A DNA stretch of 45,981 nucleotides from an uncultured Alphaproteobacteria bacterium (GTDB lineage Bacteria; Pseudomonadota; Alphaproteobacteria; HIMB59; GCA-002718135), in the NCBI GenBank assembly GCA_902553005.1, contig CACDIK010000008.1, positions 1 to 45,981 of the forward strand. Direction: 5' to 3'. Shown here piece by piece: positions 29,387 through 38,322 of this stretch (position 1 is its first letter; each line of letters opens with the position of its first letter). The position numbers and the translations under genes were made by a program. A model generated the notes under the pieces. It saw only the letters and a program-made list of their open reading frames with translations. It was not told the DNA's origin and searched no databases.

Positions 29387-29478
29387 CCGAGAATCGGGTA
29401 TTTATAAATTAGGTTTATTTTCTATCCATAAACCATAGATGAAAAGAAGGGGTATTTCGCCGTGTCCCTTCTTTTTTT
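29387..29478 (+). ncRNA. Candidate structured RNA with intrinsic terminator
   Basis: Three successive hairpins: CCGA-GAA-TCGG; GGTTTAT-TTTCTATCC-ATAAACC; AGAAGGG-...-CCCTTCT followed by a T run. No ORF covers it. Confidence 0.4.
29442..29478 (+). terminator. Rho-independent terminator
   Basis: AAAAGAAGGGGTATTTCGCCGTGTCCCTTCTTTTTTT: stem of at least 7 bp plus U-tract. Confidence 0.8.
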
Positions 29479-29515
29479 ATACACTAGATAAAATTGATTT
29501 GGCAATAAATTAAAT

Positions 29516-29929
29516 TTATTTTTTTGAGTTAAAATTATCCATTTTTCTAAGTGTCTTTTCGCTAACATGATGCTCTATTCCTTCAGCATCTTCAGAGGCC
29601 GTATTTTTGTCTAAACCAAGATTTAGTAAAAAATTGTATACTATATTATGCCTTTTTTTTGATTCACTTGCTATTTTTTGACCTTTAAAAGTCAAAAAAA
29701 TTGATCGATAAGGTTCTCTTTTAATGTAACCCTGTGTTTGTAATCTTTGTATTGTTTTATTTGCTGTGGCTTGCGCAATACCCAAACTTTCAGCAATATC
29801 AACGATACGAGCTTCACCTTTGGAATTTAAAAGTTCTGCAATTAGTTCTAAATAATCTTCAGTATTTTCTGTTTTATGAGCATTTCTGACTTTGCTGAAT
29901 GACATCCTTTTTTTTAACATAATAATCAA
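29516..29929 (-). CDS. mntR: MntR-like manganese-responsive DtxR-family regulator
   Basis: TEDYLELIAELLNSKGEARIVDIAESLGIAQATANKTIQRLQTQGYI, HNIVYNFLLNLGLDKNTASEDAEGIEHHVSEKTLRKM. Confidence 0.9.
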   Translation of the reverse strand: MIIMLKKRMSFSKVRNAHKTENTEDYLELIAELLNSKGEARIVDIAESLGIAQATANKTIQRLQTQGYIKREPYRSIFLTFKGQKIASESKKRHNIVYNFLLNLGLDKNTASEDAEGIEHHVSEKTLRKMDNFNSKK

Positions 29930-29943
29930 TAAAAATTAACAGA

Positions 29944-29965
29944 AAATGTAGCCATAGCTATATTT
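29944..29965. promoter_or_regulatory. Putative MntR box 1
   Basis: AAATGTAGCCATAGCTATATTT matches the recalled enterobacterial MntR operator AAACATAGCAAAGGCTATGTTT at 16/22 positions (manual alignment); lies between mntR and the divergent transporter. Confidence 0.6.
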
Positions 29966-29985
29966 ATTAGCTATATATACATTTT
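29964..29985. promoter_or_regulatory. Putative second MntR-like box abutting the transporter start codon
   Basis: TTATTAGCTATATATACATTTT (reverse complement AAAATGTATATATAGCTAATAA) shares the AAATGTA and TAGCTA half-site elements. Confidence 0.4.
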
Positions 29986-31137
29986 ATGAATGCGCTAATT
30001 AACGCTATTAATGAAAAAACCAAAATCATTCTTGAGAATGATGGAAGGTTACTAAAGAAATCTTTCTTTGGTCTATTACTACTTTCACTTGTTTTTCAGG
30101 GGGGTGAATTTGGTGAAGTTATACGATCATCAATGATAGATGCTTATATTCAGGTTTCAGTTTTTGTAGGATTTACTCTTTTTGTATTTATTGGCTTAGA
30201 TAGTTTAACAAAATTTGATGTAAAGAATTTTCTATCTAAAACTCAAAAGTTCCATGTTGGTATAGCAGCATTTTTAGGTGCAATACCTGGATGTGGTGGA
30301 GCCATAATAGTAGTCACACAATATATTCAGGGTCGCATCTCTTTTGGCTCCTTGGTCGCTGTATTAACAGCTACAATGGGTGATGCAGCATTCTTAATTC
30401 TTGCTATTGAACCAACAACTGGACTTTTAATATTTGGAATTGGAATAATTGTTGGTTCAATATCTGGATATATAATAGATTTGATCCATGGGATAAACTT
30501 TATGCAGACAGAAACAAAAATAAAAGTCGAATTTGAAAAAATAAATAAAACATTTGTATCGAATTTTAATTTCTTTTGGCTTTTTTTATTTATTCCTGGT
30601 TTTATTTTAGGTATTCTAGCTGCATTCCAGATAGAATTTGTTTCACCAATTTATAATTCACTTTTAGTTTTCATTGCTTCTGCTGGAGCAATACTTTCAA
30701 TATTCATGTGGTCATTAAATCCTTTAAGTGATTTTCAATGTTCTACTGATAAAAGCAGGGGGTTATTATCAAGAGTAGTAGATACCACTAATTTTGTAAC
30801 TACCTGGGTAATTAGCGGTTTCCTTGTTTTTGAAATTTTTATGTATTTTACAAGTTTGGATTTAAAAATATTTTTTGATTTATGGCTACCTTTTGTTCCA
30901 TTAGTAGCGATACTATTTGGTTTCTTACCTGGTTGCGGACCACAAGTTGTCGTAGCAACTTTTTATCTAAATGGCTATATCCCTCTTTCTGCGGAATTAG
31001 GTAATGCGATTTCAAATGATGGTGATGCCTTATTTCCAGCAATAGCTCTTGCACCAAAAGCTGCAATTTTAGCTACACTTTATAGCGCAATACCAGCATT
31101 AGTTGTTGCTTATGGATATTTTTATCTTTTTGAGTAA
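29986..31137 (+). CDS. Putative manganese/heavy-metal transporter (ArsP_2-like, about 10 TM)
   Basis: Repeated [12 protein letters not shown] and [12 protein letters not shown] motifs, TMGDAAF / [15 protein letters not shown]; divergent from mntR. Confidence 0.85.
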   Translation: MNALINAINEKTKIILENDGRLLKKSFFGLLLLSLVFQGGEFGEVIRSSMIDAYIQVSVFVGFTLFVFIGLDSLTKFDVKNFLSKTQKFHVGIAAFLGAIPGCGGAIIVVTQYIQGRISFGSLVAVLTATMGDAAFLILAIEPTTGLLIFGIGIIVGSISGYIIDLIHGINFMQTETKIKVEFEKINKTFVSNFNFFWLFLFIPGFILGILAAFQIEFVSPIYNSLLVFIASAGAILSIFMWSLNPLSDFQCSTDKSRGLLSRVVDTTNFVTTWVISGFLVFEIFMYFTSLDLKIFFDLWLPFVPLVAILFGFLPGCGPQVVVATFYLNGYIPLSAELGNAISNDGDALFPAIALAPKAAILATLYSAIPALVVAYGYFYLFE

Positions 31138-31139
31138 AA

Positions 31140-31298
31140 TTGAAAAAAAATTTACCATCTAAAATTTGCATTGTTTGTAATAAACCATTCACTTGGAGAA
31201 AAAAATGGGAAAGAGATTGGAAAAATGTTTTATATTGTTCTAAGAAATGTTCAAAAAATACTTTAAATAAAAAAGTAATAAATAAATCTTATTTGTGA
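31140..31298 (+). CDS. DUF2256 family small zinc-binding protein
   Basis: Own translation from [42 protein letters not shown]... contains the CxxC...CxxxC DUF2256 signature. Confidence 0.82.
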   Translation: MKKNLPSKICIVCNKPFTWRKKWERDWKNVLYCSKKCSKNTLNKKVINKSYL

Positions 31299-31444
31299 CA
31301 GATAAATTAAATAAAGAAAAAAAAATAATTCATCCAAAAGATGATACAAAAAAAGATTTGCGTTTAACAAGATTAAAAAGATTAGAAAAACAACTAAAGT
31401 CAAATATTTTTAAAAGAAAAAAAGCTATAAACAAGAATGGATAA
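31295..31444 (+). CDS. Small basic protein (49 aa) overlapping DUF2256 and murA
   Basis: GTG start overlaps the DUF2256 [52 protein letters not shown]; stop lies inside the murA start region. Confidence 0.5.
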   Translation: MTDKLNKEKKIIHPKDDTKKDLRLTRLKRLEKQLKSNIFKRKKAINKNG

Positions 31445-32693
31445 ATTAATAATAAAGGGAAATGCTAAAATTTCAGGCTCAGTTAATGTTCACGGCTCAA
31501 AAAATGCTGCATTACCAATAATTGTATCATCTCTTTTGTCTGAGAATATTGTAAAACTTTCAAATGTCCCTAATGTGGTTGATGTATTAAATTTAATTAA
31601 ATTACTAAAAAATTATGGTGTTAAAATTGAATATAAAAAAGACAAACTAAAAATAAATCCAAAAAAAATTAAAAATTTATCAGCAGATTATGATGTTGTG
31701 AGAAAAATGAGGGCGTCTATTTTAATTCTAGGACCTCTACTCTCTCGATTTGGTGAGGCTAGAATATCTTTACCAGGTGGATGTGCCATTGGAACTAGAC
31801 CAATAGACATACATCTTGCTGGTTTATCAAAATTGGGAGCTAATTTTGAAATTCAAAATGGATTTGTTGTTGGTAGTGTTAAATCACAATTGATTGGAAA
31901 TAAAATTAAATTACCTTTTCCAAGTGTAGGAGCTACTGAAAATATTCTAATGGCTTCAGTATTGGCAAAAGGTGAAACTAAGATTTTAAATGCTGCAAGA
32001 GAACCAGAAATAGAAGATTTATCAAATTGCCTTATAAAAATGGGTGCAAAAATAGAAGGTCAAGGAACAAAAACTATTTCGGTACAGGGTGTTACAAATT
32101 TAAATAAAGTAGAGCATAGGATAATTTCTGATAGAATTGTAGCTGGAACATATATAATTGCAGCCTTGATATTAAATTCAAGTTTAGAAATCAAAAATTT
32201 TAATACTGTTTATTTGAAATCTTTAATTAATATTTTAAAAAAAATGGGTGCAAAATTAAAAGTAAGTAAAAATTCAATAAAAGTTTTTAAAGCATCAAAA
32301 TTAAAATCTACTAGTCTTTCAACAAGTCCATATCCAGGTTTCCCTACGGATTTACAAGCACAGTTAATGTCTCTTATGTGTATCTCTGATGGAAAGTCAA
32401 AAATTAAAGAAAAAATTTTTGAAAATAGATTTATGCATGTTCCTGAACTGAATCGACTAGGTGCAAATATTACAGTGGAAAAAGACACCGCTACAATAAT
32501 AGGTAATCAAACATTTAGAGGAGCGCAGGTAATGGCTAGTGATTTACGAGCTAGTATAAGTTTAGTTTTAGCTGCTATGAATGCAAATGGTCAAACAACA
32601 CTAAATCGTGTCTATCATCTTGACAGAGGGTATGAAAATATTGAAAAAACATTAGGTAGTTTGGGAGTAAAAATAAAAAGAAAGAAAAACTAA
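31437..32693 (+). CDS. murA: UDP-N-acetylglucosamine 1-carboxyvinyltransferase
   Basis: GSKNAALPIIVSSLLS, GGCAIGTRPIDIHLAGL, PGFPTDLQAQLMSL, HLDRGYENIEKTLGSLGVKIKR. Confidence 0.96.
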   Translation: MDKLIIKGNAKISGSVNVHGSKNAALPIIVSSLLSENIVKLSNVPNVVDVLNLIKLLKNYGVKIEYKKDKLKINPKKIKNLSADYDVVRKMRASILILGPLLSRFGEARISLPGGCAIGTRPIDIHLAGLSKLGANFEIQNGFVVGSVKSQLIGNKIKLPFPSVGATENILMASVLAKGETKILNAAREPEIEDLSNCLIKMGAKIEGQGTKTISVQGVTNLNKVEHRIISDRIVAGTYIIAALILNSSLEIKNFNTVYLKSLINILKKMGAKLKVSKNSIKVFKASKLKSTSLSTSPYPGFPTDLQAQLMSLMCISDGKSKIKEKIFENRFMHVPELNRLGANITVEKDTATIIGNQTFRGAQVMASDLRASISLVLAAMNANGQTTLNRVYHLDRGYENIEKTLGSLGVKIKRKKN

Positions 32694-32739
32694 CTTTTTC
32701 TAGTTTTTTCTTTGATCACAATATAAAAGCCTGCAATTT

Positions 32740-33387
32740 ATGAGCAAAATAGTTATTGCAGTACCAAGAGGAAGAATAACAAAAGAATGTAAAAACTTGT
32801 TACTTAAAACAAGTTTTGCTCCTGATCCTCTACTATTTGATAAAGATACAAGAAAGTTAACTTTTAAATCTAAGAAAAGAAACATTGAGTATATTAAAGT
32901 GAGAGCCTTTGATGCATGTACATTTGTTGCATTTGGAGCTGCGCAAATTGGAATAGCTGGCGAGGATGTTATTAGTGAATTTGATTACTCAGAAATATAT
33001 GCTCCGCTTGATTTAAATATTGGTCATTGTCGAATTTCTGTAGCTGCTCTGAAATCTTTATTAAAAAAAGAGGATCCAGAAACCTGGAGCAATATAAGAA
33101 TTGCTACTAAATACCCAAATATCACTAAAAAATTTTTTTATAATAAGGGAATACAGGTAGAAATTATCAAACTAAGTGGCTCAATGGAATTAGCCCCCTC
33201 TTTAAATATGTGTAGGAGAATTGTAGATTTAGTTTCTACAGGAAAAACATTAAAAGAAAATGGCTTGACTGAAATTGAAGAAATAATGAAAATTCAATCT
33301 AAATTAATTGTCAATAGATCAGCTTACAAGACAAATATGAATGAGGTTTCAAAAATTATTTCTGAAATAGGTAATTTTATAAAATGA
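32740..33387 (+). CDS. hisG: ATP phosphoribosyltransferase (short-form HisG)
   Basis: IAVPRGRITKEC, IGIAGEDVISEF, IATKYPNITKKFF, IVDLVSTGKTLKENGL; 215 aa, followed by hisD. Confidence 0.93.
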   Translation: MSKIVIAVPRGRITKECKNLLLKTSFAPDPLLFDKDTRKLTFKSKKRNIEYIKVRAFDACTFVAFGAAQIGIAGEDVISEFDYSEIYAPLDLNIGHCRISVAALKSLLKKEDPETWSNIRIATKYPNITKKFFYNKGIQVEIIKLSGSMELAPSLNMCRRIVDLVSTGKTLKENGLTEIEEIMKIQSKLIVNRSAYKTNMNEVSKIISEIGNFIK

Positions 33388-34664
33388 AAATAATAAAATT
33401 TAACAAAAATTTTTATAACCTACTTCAAATAAAAATTGAAAAAAGAAATTCATTATCAAGTAAATCAATTCAAGTTGATGTAAAAAAAATTATTAATGAT
33501 GTAAAAAAAAATGGTGATAAATCTCTAATTAAATACGCTGCAAAATTTGATAAAGTTAAAATTAGTAAAAATGATCTTAGTTTAGATTTATCTAAAATAA
33601 AAATACAATCTAAGGTTGAGCCTCAAATATTTAATAGTTTTAAAAAAGCTATAAAAAATATTTCATCATTTCATAAACAGCAATTACCTAAAAATATTGT
33701 CTTTACTAATAATGGTGCAATATTGAAATCTGTATGGAAGCCTATTGATTCAGTTGGTTTGTACGTACCTGGAGGAAAGGCTTTTTATCCCTCATCTTTA
33801 ATTATGAACGCAGTACCAGCAATCATAGCTGGAGTTAAAAGGATTGTTTGTATAACTCCACCTACTAAAACAATTAATCCTTACTTTATAAAACTAATAA
33901 AAGAATTAGGTATTAAAGAAACATATTTTATAGGAGGTGCTCAAGCTATTAGTGCGCTAACATTTGGTACTCAAACAATTAAACCAGTAAATAAAATATT
34001 TGGTCCTGGAAATGCTTATGTTGCAGAAGCTAAAAAGCAATTATATGGAAAAGTAGGAATAGATTTACTAGCAGGACCATCAGAAATAATTGTTGTTGCT
34101 AACAATAAAAATAATCCAGATTGGGTAGCCTCTGACTTAATAGCTCAAGCAGAGCATGATGAAAATGCACAGTCAATTTTAATTACGAACAATAAAGATT
34201 TTGCAACTAAAGTTTTAAATTCAATTAAAAAAATTAATAAAGATCTACCAAAAAAGAAAATAATTGAGAAAAGTTTGAAGAATAATGGAATTATTGCTTT
34301 GGTTGATAATATAGAACTTGCTTCAGAAATCATAAATTTTGTTGCACCAGAACATTTACACATACACATTTCTAATTATAAAAAATTATTATCAAAGATA
34401 AACAATGCTGGCGGTATTTTTTTAGGAGAGTATTCTGTTGAAGCTTTTGGTGATTACATTGTAGGAACTAATCATGTATTGCCTACATCAGGGGCTGCAA
34501 AATTTTCATCAGGGTTAGGTGTTTTAGATTTTATGAAAAGAAGCTCTGTTGTTGAGATGAATCAAAAATCTTTTAATACTCTTTCAGAGGATACGCAAAA
34601 AATGTCCGAGCTTGAAGGTTTAGATGGACATAAATTGTCAGTAAAAATTAGACAAAAGAAATAA
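33384..34664 (+). CDS. hisD: Histidinol dehydrogenase
   Basis: GLYVPGGKAFYPSSLIMNAVPA, GPGNAYVAEAKKQL, GPSEIIVVA, DLIAQAEHDE, NHVLPTSGAAKFSSGL. Confidence 0.96.
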   Translation: MKIIKFNKNFYNLLQIKIEKRNSLSSKSIQVDVKKIINDVKKNGDKSLIKYAAKFDKVKISKNDLSLDLSKIKIQSKVEPQIFNSFKKAIKNISSFHKQQLPKNIVFTNNGAILKSVWKPIDSVGLYVPGGKAFYPSSLIMNAVPAIIAGVKRIVCITPPTKTINPYFIKLIKELGIKETYFIGGAQAISALTFGTQTIKPVNKIFGPGNAYVAEAKKQLYGKVGIDLLAGPSEIIVVANNKNNPDWVASDLIAQAEHDENAQSILITNNKDFATKVLNSIKKINKDLPKKKIIEKSLKNNGIIALVDNIELASEIINFVAPEHLHIHISNYKKLLSKINNAGGIFLGEYSVEAFGDYIVGTNHVLPTSGAAKFSSGLGVLDFMKRSSVVEMNQKSFNTLSEDTQKMSELEGLDGHKLSVKIRQKK

Positions 34665-34688
34665 TATTAATTATAAGCTTATAAAAAT

Positions 34689-34907
34689 ATGCCAAAAGAA
34701 GGATCGATTGAATTTCAAGGAGTTGTCTTAGAACTTCTTCCAAATGCAATGTTTAAAGTAAAATTAGAAAATGATCATGAAATTCTAGCTCATTCATCAG
34801 GTAAAATGAGAAAAAATAGAATTAGAGTACTAGCTGGCGATAAAGTTACAGTAGAAATGACCCCATATGATTTAACTAAAGGCAGAATTACTTTTCGATG
34901 GAAGTAA
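34689..34907 (+). CDS. infA: Translation initiation factor IF-1
   Basis: [72 protein letters not shown]. Confidence 0.97.
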   Translation: MPKEGSIEFQGVVLELLPNAMFKVKLENDHEILAHSSGKMRKNRIRVLAGDKVTVEMTPYDLTKGRITFRWK

Positions 34908-35077
34908 AAAAATCTAAAAAAAATAATATCATTTCTCTAAAAAAAAAATCTAAATGCCCAACATGTAAAAAGGTTTCTAAAGAACCTTACATACCTTTTT
35001 GTTCAAAAAAATGTGCCAATCTAGATTTAATGAAATGGCTGACAGATGAACATGGGCTGCAAATAAAATCTGATTAA
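34898..35077 (+). CDS. yacG: DNA gyrase inhibitor YacG-like zinc protein
   Basis: Own translation: [59 protein letters not shown]; CxxC...CxxxC pattern of YacG. Confidence 0.87.
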   Translation: MEVKKSKKNNIISLKKKSKCPTCKKVSKEPYIPFCSKKCANLDLMKWLTDEHGLQIKSD

Positions 35078-35129
35078 ATATTCTATTTTTAATTGAATTT
35101 AATTATAAATACTTTATCTGATGTCTTGA

Positions 35130-35205
35130 GCCCAGGTAGCTCAGTTGGTAGAGCAAGGGACTGAAAATCCCTGTGTCGGTGGTTCGATTCCGCCCCTGGG
35201 CACCA
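35130..35205 (+). tRNA. tRNA-Phe(GAA)
   Basis: GCCCAGG...CCTGGGC acceptor, anticodon loop CTGAAAA (GAA), GGTTCGATTCC T-arm, encoded CCA. Confidence 0.97.
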
Positions 35206-35427
35206 CTTTTTTTACTTTTTTTTGAAGGTAACTTTTCTACTTTTGCAAAGATAAACTACACAGCTTTTATTAGAGAAAAGTCTAATTTTTGATAATTTTT
35301 GGTTAGTTAATTAGGTCGTAAATGTTACCTTTTATCACCTTCGAAATATTTTGTTTTATTTACGCTATTTAATCCTACAATTCTTCAAAATTAGACTCTT
35401 AAAAAATTTGTGTTAAAGTGTTCTAAT

Positions 35428-36402
35428 ATGACTAAAAAAATTTTAGTTTTTTCAAATGGTGAAAAAATTGGAGATGGAATAATAAAATTACAACTTCTGC
35501 ACGAAATTAAATCAAGACTTCCAGATTATGAATTATATTGGCTAACTAATAAGGGAAAAACTGTTTATTCAAGCACTCTCAAATTCATTGCAAGTAATTA
35601 TATTGATGAGATACTTGATCAAGCAGACCTTAGTCCATTTTTTTGGAACAAAATATCAAAAAGATATAAATTGGAAAATGAAGCTTTTGATTATATTTTA
35701 GATACACAAAAATCTGTCATTAGAACTGTAGCATTAAAAAGAATAAAACATAAAAATTTTATTTCTGGTTCAGCTAATGGATTATTTTCTACTAAAAAAA
35801 TCAAAGATATTAAAAAAAATCAATATTATCTAAACTATATTTTACATTTATTAGATTTAATAATTGCTAAAAATACAAAAAGTGATTTTAAAATTCCTAT
35901 AAGTAAAGATCTTGAAAAATTAATTAGTGATAGTTTACCAAAAGATAAAAGTTGTGTAGGTATCGCACCTGGTGCAGGTGAAAAAAATAAGATTTGGCCT
36001 TTAGAGAACTACATCGAGTTATGTAATTATTTTGAAAGAAATAATAAGACTATAGTTTTTTTTATTGGACCTGATGAATTATATTTAAAAGAAAAATTAA
36101 AAGATCTTTACCCTAACTCCATATTTATTGAGGATCATATTACAGGACATCAAAATATAGAAATTATTATGGCTACAACTAAATATTTACAATTAGCCAT
36201 ATCAAACGATAGCGGTGTTAGTCATATGTTATCAACTGGGTATTGCCCATTAATTAAACTCTTTGGCCCAAAAGATTCTACAAAATTTACTCCTGAAAAT
36301 CCAAATCTATTTTCTATATCTTCAAGTGATTTTAACTCAAAAAATATCAATAAAATACCTGTCTCAAGAGTAATCGAAGAGATAGAAAAAGTTCTGATTT
36401 AA
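35428..36402 (+). CDS. Glycosyltransferase family 9 (heptosyltransferase-like)
   Basis: CVGIAPGAGEKNKIWPLENYIELCNYF, AISNDSGVSHMLSTGYCPLIKLFGPKDSTKF. Start moved to MTKKILVFSNG. Confidence 0.88.
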   Translation: MTKKILVFSNGEKIGDGIIKLQLLHEIKSRLPDYELYWLTNKGKTVYSSTLKFIASNYIDEILDQADLSPFFWNKISKRYKLENEAFDYILDTQKSVIRTVALKRIKHKNFISGSANGLFSTKKIKDIKKNQYYLNYILHLLDLIIAKNTKSDFKIPISKDLEKLISDSLPKDKSCVGIAPGAGEKNKIWPLENYIELCNYFERNNKTIVFFIGPDELYLKEKLKDLYPNSIFIEDHITGHQNIEIIMATTKYLQLAISNDSGVSHMLSTGYCPLIKLFGPKDSTKFTPENPNLFSISSSDFNSKNINKIPVSRVIEEIEKVLI

Positions 36403-36461
36403 AATTTCATGTATTAGAAGGTAGACAAGTATATTTTACATCATTACTTGTTTTATTTTAT

Positions 36462-37169
36462 ATGTTCAAATTTGATAAGCTCGTATTTGGAGATGCTGGG
36501 TGGGGTGATGAATTTCTTATAGCAACACTTATGACCCTAATAGTAAGCATTTTATCAATGGGTTTAGGTCTTTTTTTAGCAATTATTACAGTTTGGGCAA
36601 AAATAATTCAAAACAGAATAACTAGAATTATAGCAAACTTTTATACAACTGTAATTAGAGGTGTTCCTGAATTGTTAGTTATCTATTTAATCTTCTTTGG
36701 CGGCAATACCGTTGTTATGAGTATCGCTAAAGTTTTTGGATATAATAAATATATAGAATTAAACGCACTTACAATTGCAACAATAGCTATTGCCGTAATA
36801 TCAGCAACATACTCTAGTGAAGTTTTAAGAGCTGCTTATTTATCTATATCTAAGGGTCAAATAGAAGCTGCAAGAGCACTTGGCATGAATAAGTTTAGTA
36901 TTTTTTTTAAAGTAATCTCACCTCAAGTAATTAGACACGCCTTGCCAGGAATTGGTAATGTTTGGCAGATTACTCTTAAAGATACTTCCTTAATTTCTGT
37001 TACTGGCTTGGTTGAAATTATGCGACAAACTAGAATATCTTCTAATGTTGAGCATTCACCATTAACTTTCTTAGTCACAGCAGCAATCTTATATTTATGT
37101 TTAACAACTATTTCAGCAAGAGTTTTTAAATCTCTAGAAGTGAATTATTCTAAAGGATTTACAGTATGA
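36462..37169 (+). CDS. Polar amino acid ABC transporter permease (HisQ type)
   Basis: TVIRGVPELLVIYLIFFGG, YSSEVLRAAYLSISKGQIEAARALGMNKFSIFFKVISPQVIRHALPGIGN. Confidence 0.92.
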   Translation: MFKFDKLVFGDAGWGDEFLIATLMTLIVSILSMGLGLFLAIITVWAKIIQNRITRIIANFYTTVIRGVPELLVIYLIFFGGNTVVMSIAKVFGYNKYIELNALTIATIAIAVISATYSSEVLRAAYLSISKGQIEAARALGMNKFSIFFKVISPQVIRHALPGIGNVWQITLKDTSLISVTGLVEIMRQTRISSNVEHSPLTFLVTAAILYLCLTTISARVFKSLEVNYSKGFTV

Positions 37170-37876
37170 TTGAATTTTTTAATAATATTCAAAATTCATT
37201 AATTTATAAAAATTTCTTTTTGGTGCTATCAGGCTTAGATAATACTCTTTTATTACTATTAATTTCATTACCAATAGGTTTTATTTTGGCTTTATTATTT
37301 GCTTTAGGTAGAGTTTCTAAAATTACATTATTATCAAGAACAATTGCGAGTTATATTTTTGTCATCAGGGGAACACCTTTACTTGTTCAAATATATTTGA
37401 TTTATTTTGGTTTAGGTTCAGTAAAATTTATTCGAGAAAGTTTTTTATGGTACGCATTGAAAGAACCTTTTTGGTGTGGGGTAATAGCACTTACAATTAA
37501 TACTGTCGCATATGGAGCAGAAATTTTTCGAGGTGGCATTCAATCAATTGAGAAAAGTCAGGTTGAATCAGGTTTATCTCTTGGGTTTGGAAAATTTTTA
37601 CTTTTAAGAAAAATTATTCTACCTATTGCTATACGAAAAGTTCTACCGTCTTATGGTAATGAATTAATACTAATGGTTAAAGCAACCTCTTTAGTTAGTC
37701 TGACAACATACATGGAAATGACTGGTATCGCTAGAAAGATAATGGCTAAAACATTTGCGCCTGTTGAAGCATTTATTGCTGCAGGAATTCTTTATCTTTT
37801 TTTAAATTTTCTAATGGTTCAATTTGTTAAATATTTAGAATGGAAATATAATCCACACTTAAGATTAAATAATTAA
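37166..37876 (+). CDS. Polar amino acid ABC transporter permease (HisM type)
   Basis: YIFVIRGTPLLVQIYLIYFGLG, YGAEIFRGGIQSIEKSQVESGLSLGFGKFLLLRKIILPIAIRKVLPSYGNE. Confidence 0.92.
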   Translation: MIEFFNNIQNSLIYKNFFLVLSGLDNTLLLLLISLPIGFILALLFALGRVSKITLLSRTIASYIFVIRGTPLLVQIYLIYFGLGSVKFIRESFLWYALKEPFWCGVIALTINTVAYGAEIFRGGIQSIEKSQVESGLSLGFGKFLLLRKIILPIAIRKVLPSYGNELILMVKATSLVSLTTYMEMTGIARKIMAKTFAPVEAFIAAGILYLFLNFLMVQFVKYLEWKYNPHLRLNN

Positions 37877-38322
37877 TTTCTAAATTTTTTATGACAAGTA
37901 CTACAATTTGCAGCCATTACTTTTATAGCATCACTTATCATTTCTTTATCTTCTAGTTCTATACTTAAAGATATCATTTCAATATCATCAACAAAGTTTT
38001 GGTTATATTCATTAAATGTCTCACGATCACTCCAAATATTATCACTAGCTCCTTCTGCTTGACTATTTTCCGGATAAAAATCTTTAAATTCAGATGCTGA
38101 GTGAAGAAGAGTTGCATTAAGTTCTAACATTTCCTCATATTGATCTGAATTTATTAGTCTGTAAAGTTTCGATGATGTGCTTTTAATTTTTTGCATTATT
38201 GCCATTCTTTCATTAACAATCTTTTCTAACGATTTGTCTTCTAGTGTTACTTTATGAGCTAGAACATATAAAGGAATGAAAGAAATTAGAGTACTTAATG
38301 TTATTTTAAAGAGAATACCCAT
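37873..38322 (-). CDS. Cytochrome c'-like (class II) secreted cytochrome
   Basis: Signal peptide; ERMAIMQKIKSTSSKLY; C-terminal CSTCHKKFRN heme motif. Confidence 0.87.
   Translation of the reverse strand: MGILFKITLSTLISFIPLYVLAHKVTLEDKSLEKIVNERMAIMQKIKSTSSKLYRLINSDQYEEMLELNATLLHSASEFKDFYPENSQAEGASDNIWSDRETFNEYNQNFVDDIEMISLSIELEDKEMISDAIKVMAANCSTCHKKFRN

Noticed and set aside
29387-29478. yybP-ykoY manganese riboswitch near mntR
   Set aside because: The structured element is on the strand convergent to mntR, ends in a terminator, and precedes no Mn gene in its own direction. I could not see the yybP-ykoY core, so it is listed only as a candidate ncRNA.
35130-35427. Genomic island integrated at tRNA-Phe
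   Set aside because: No integrase, no direct repeat of the tRNA 3' end seen nearby, and downstream genes look like ordinary chromosomal genes; only the repeat-bearing gap is reported.
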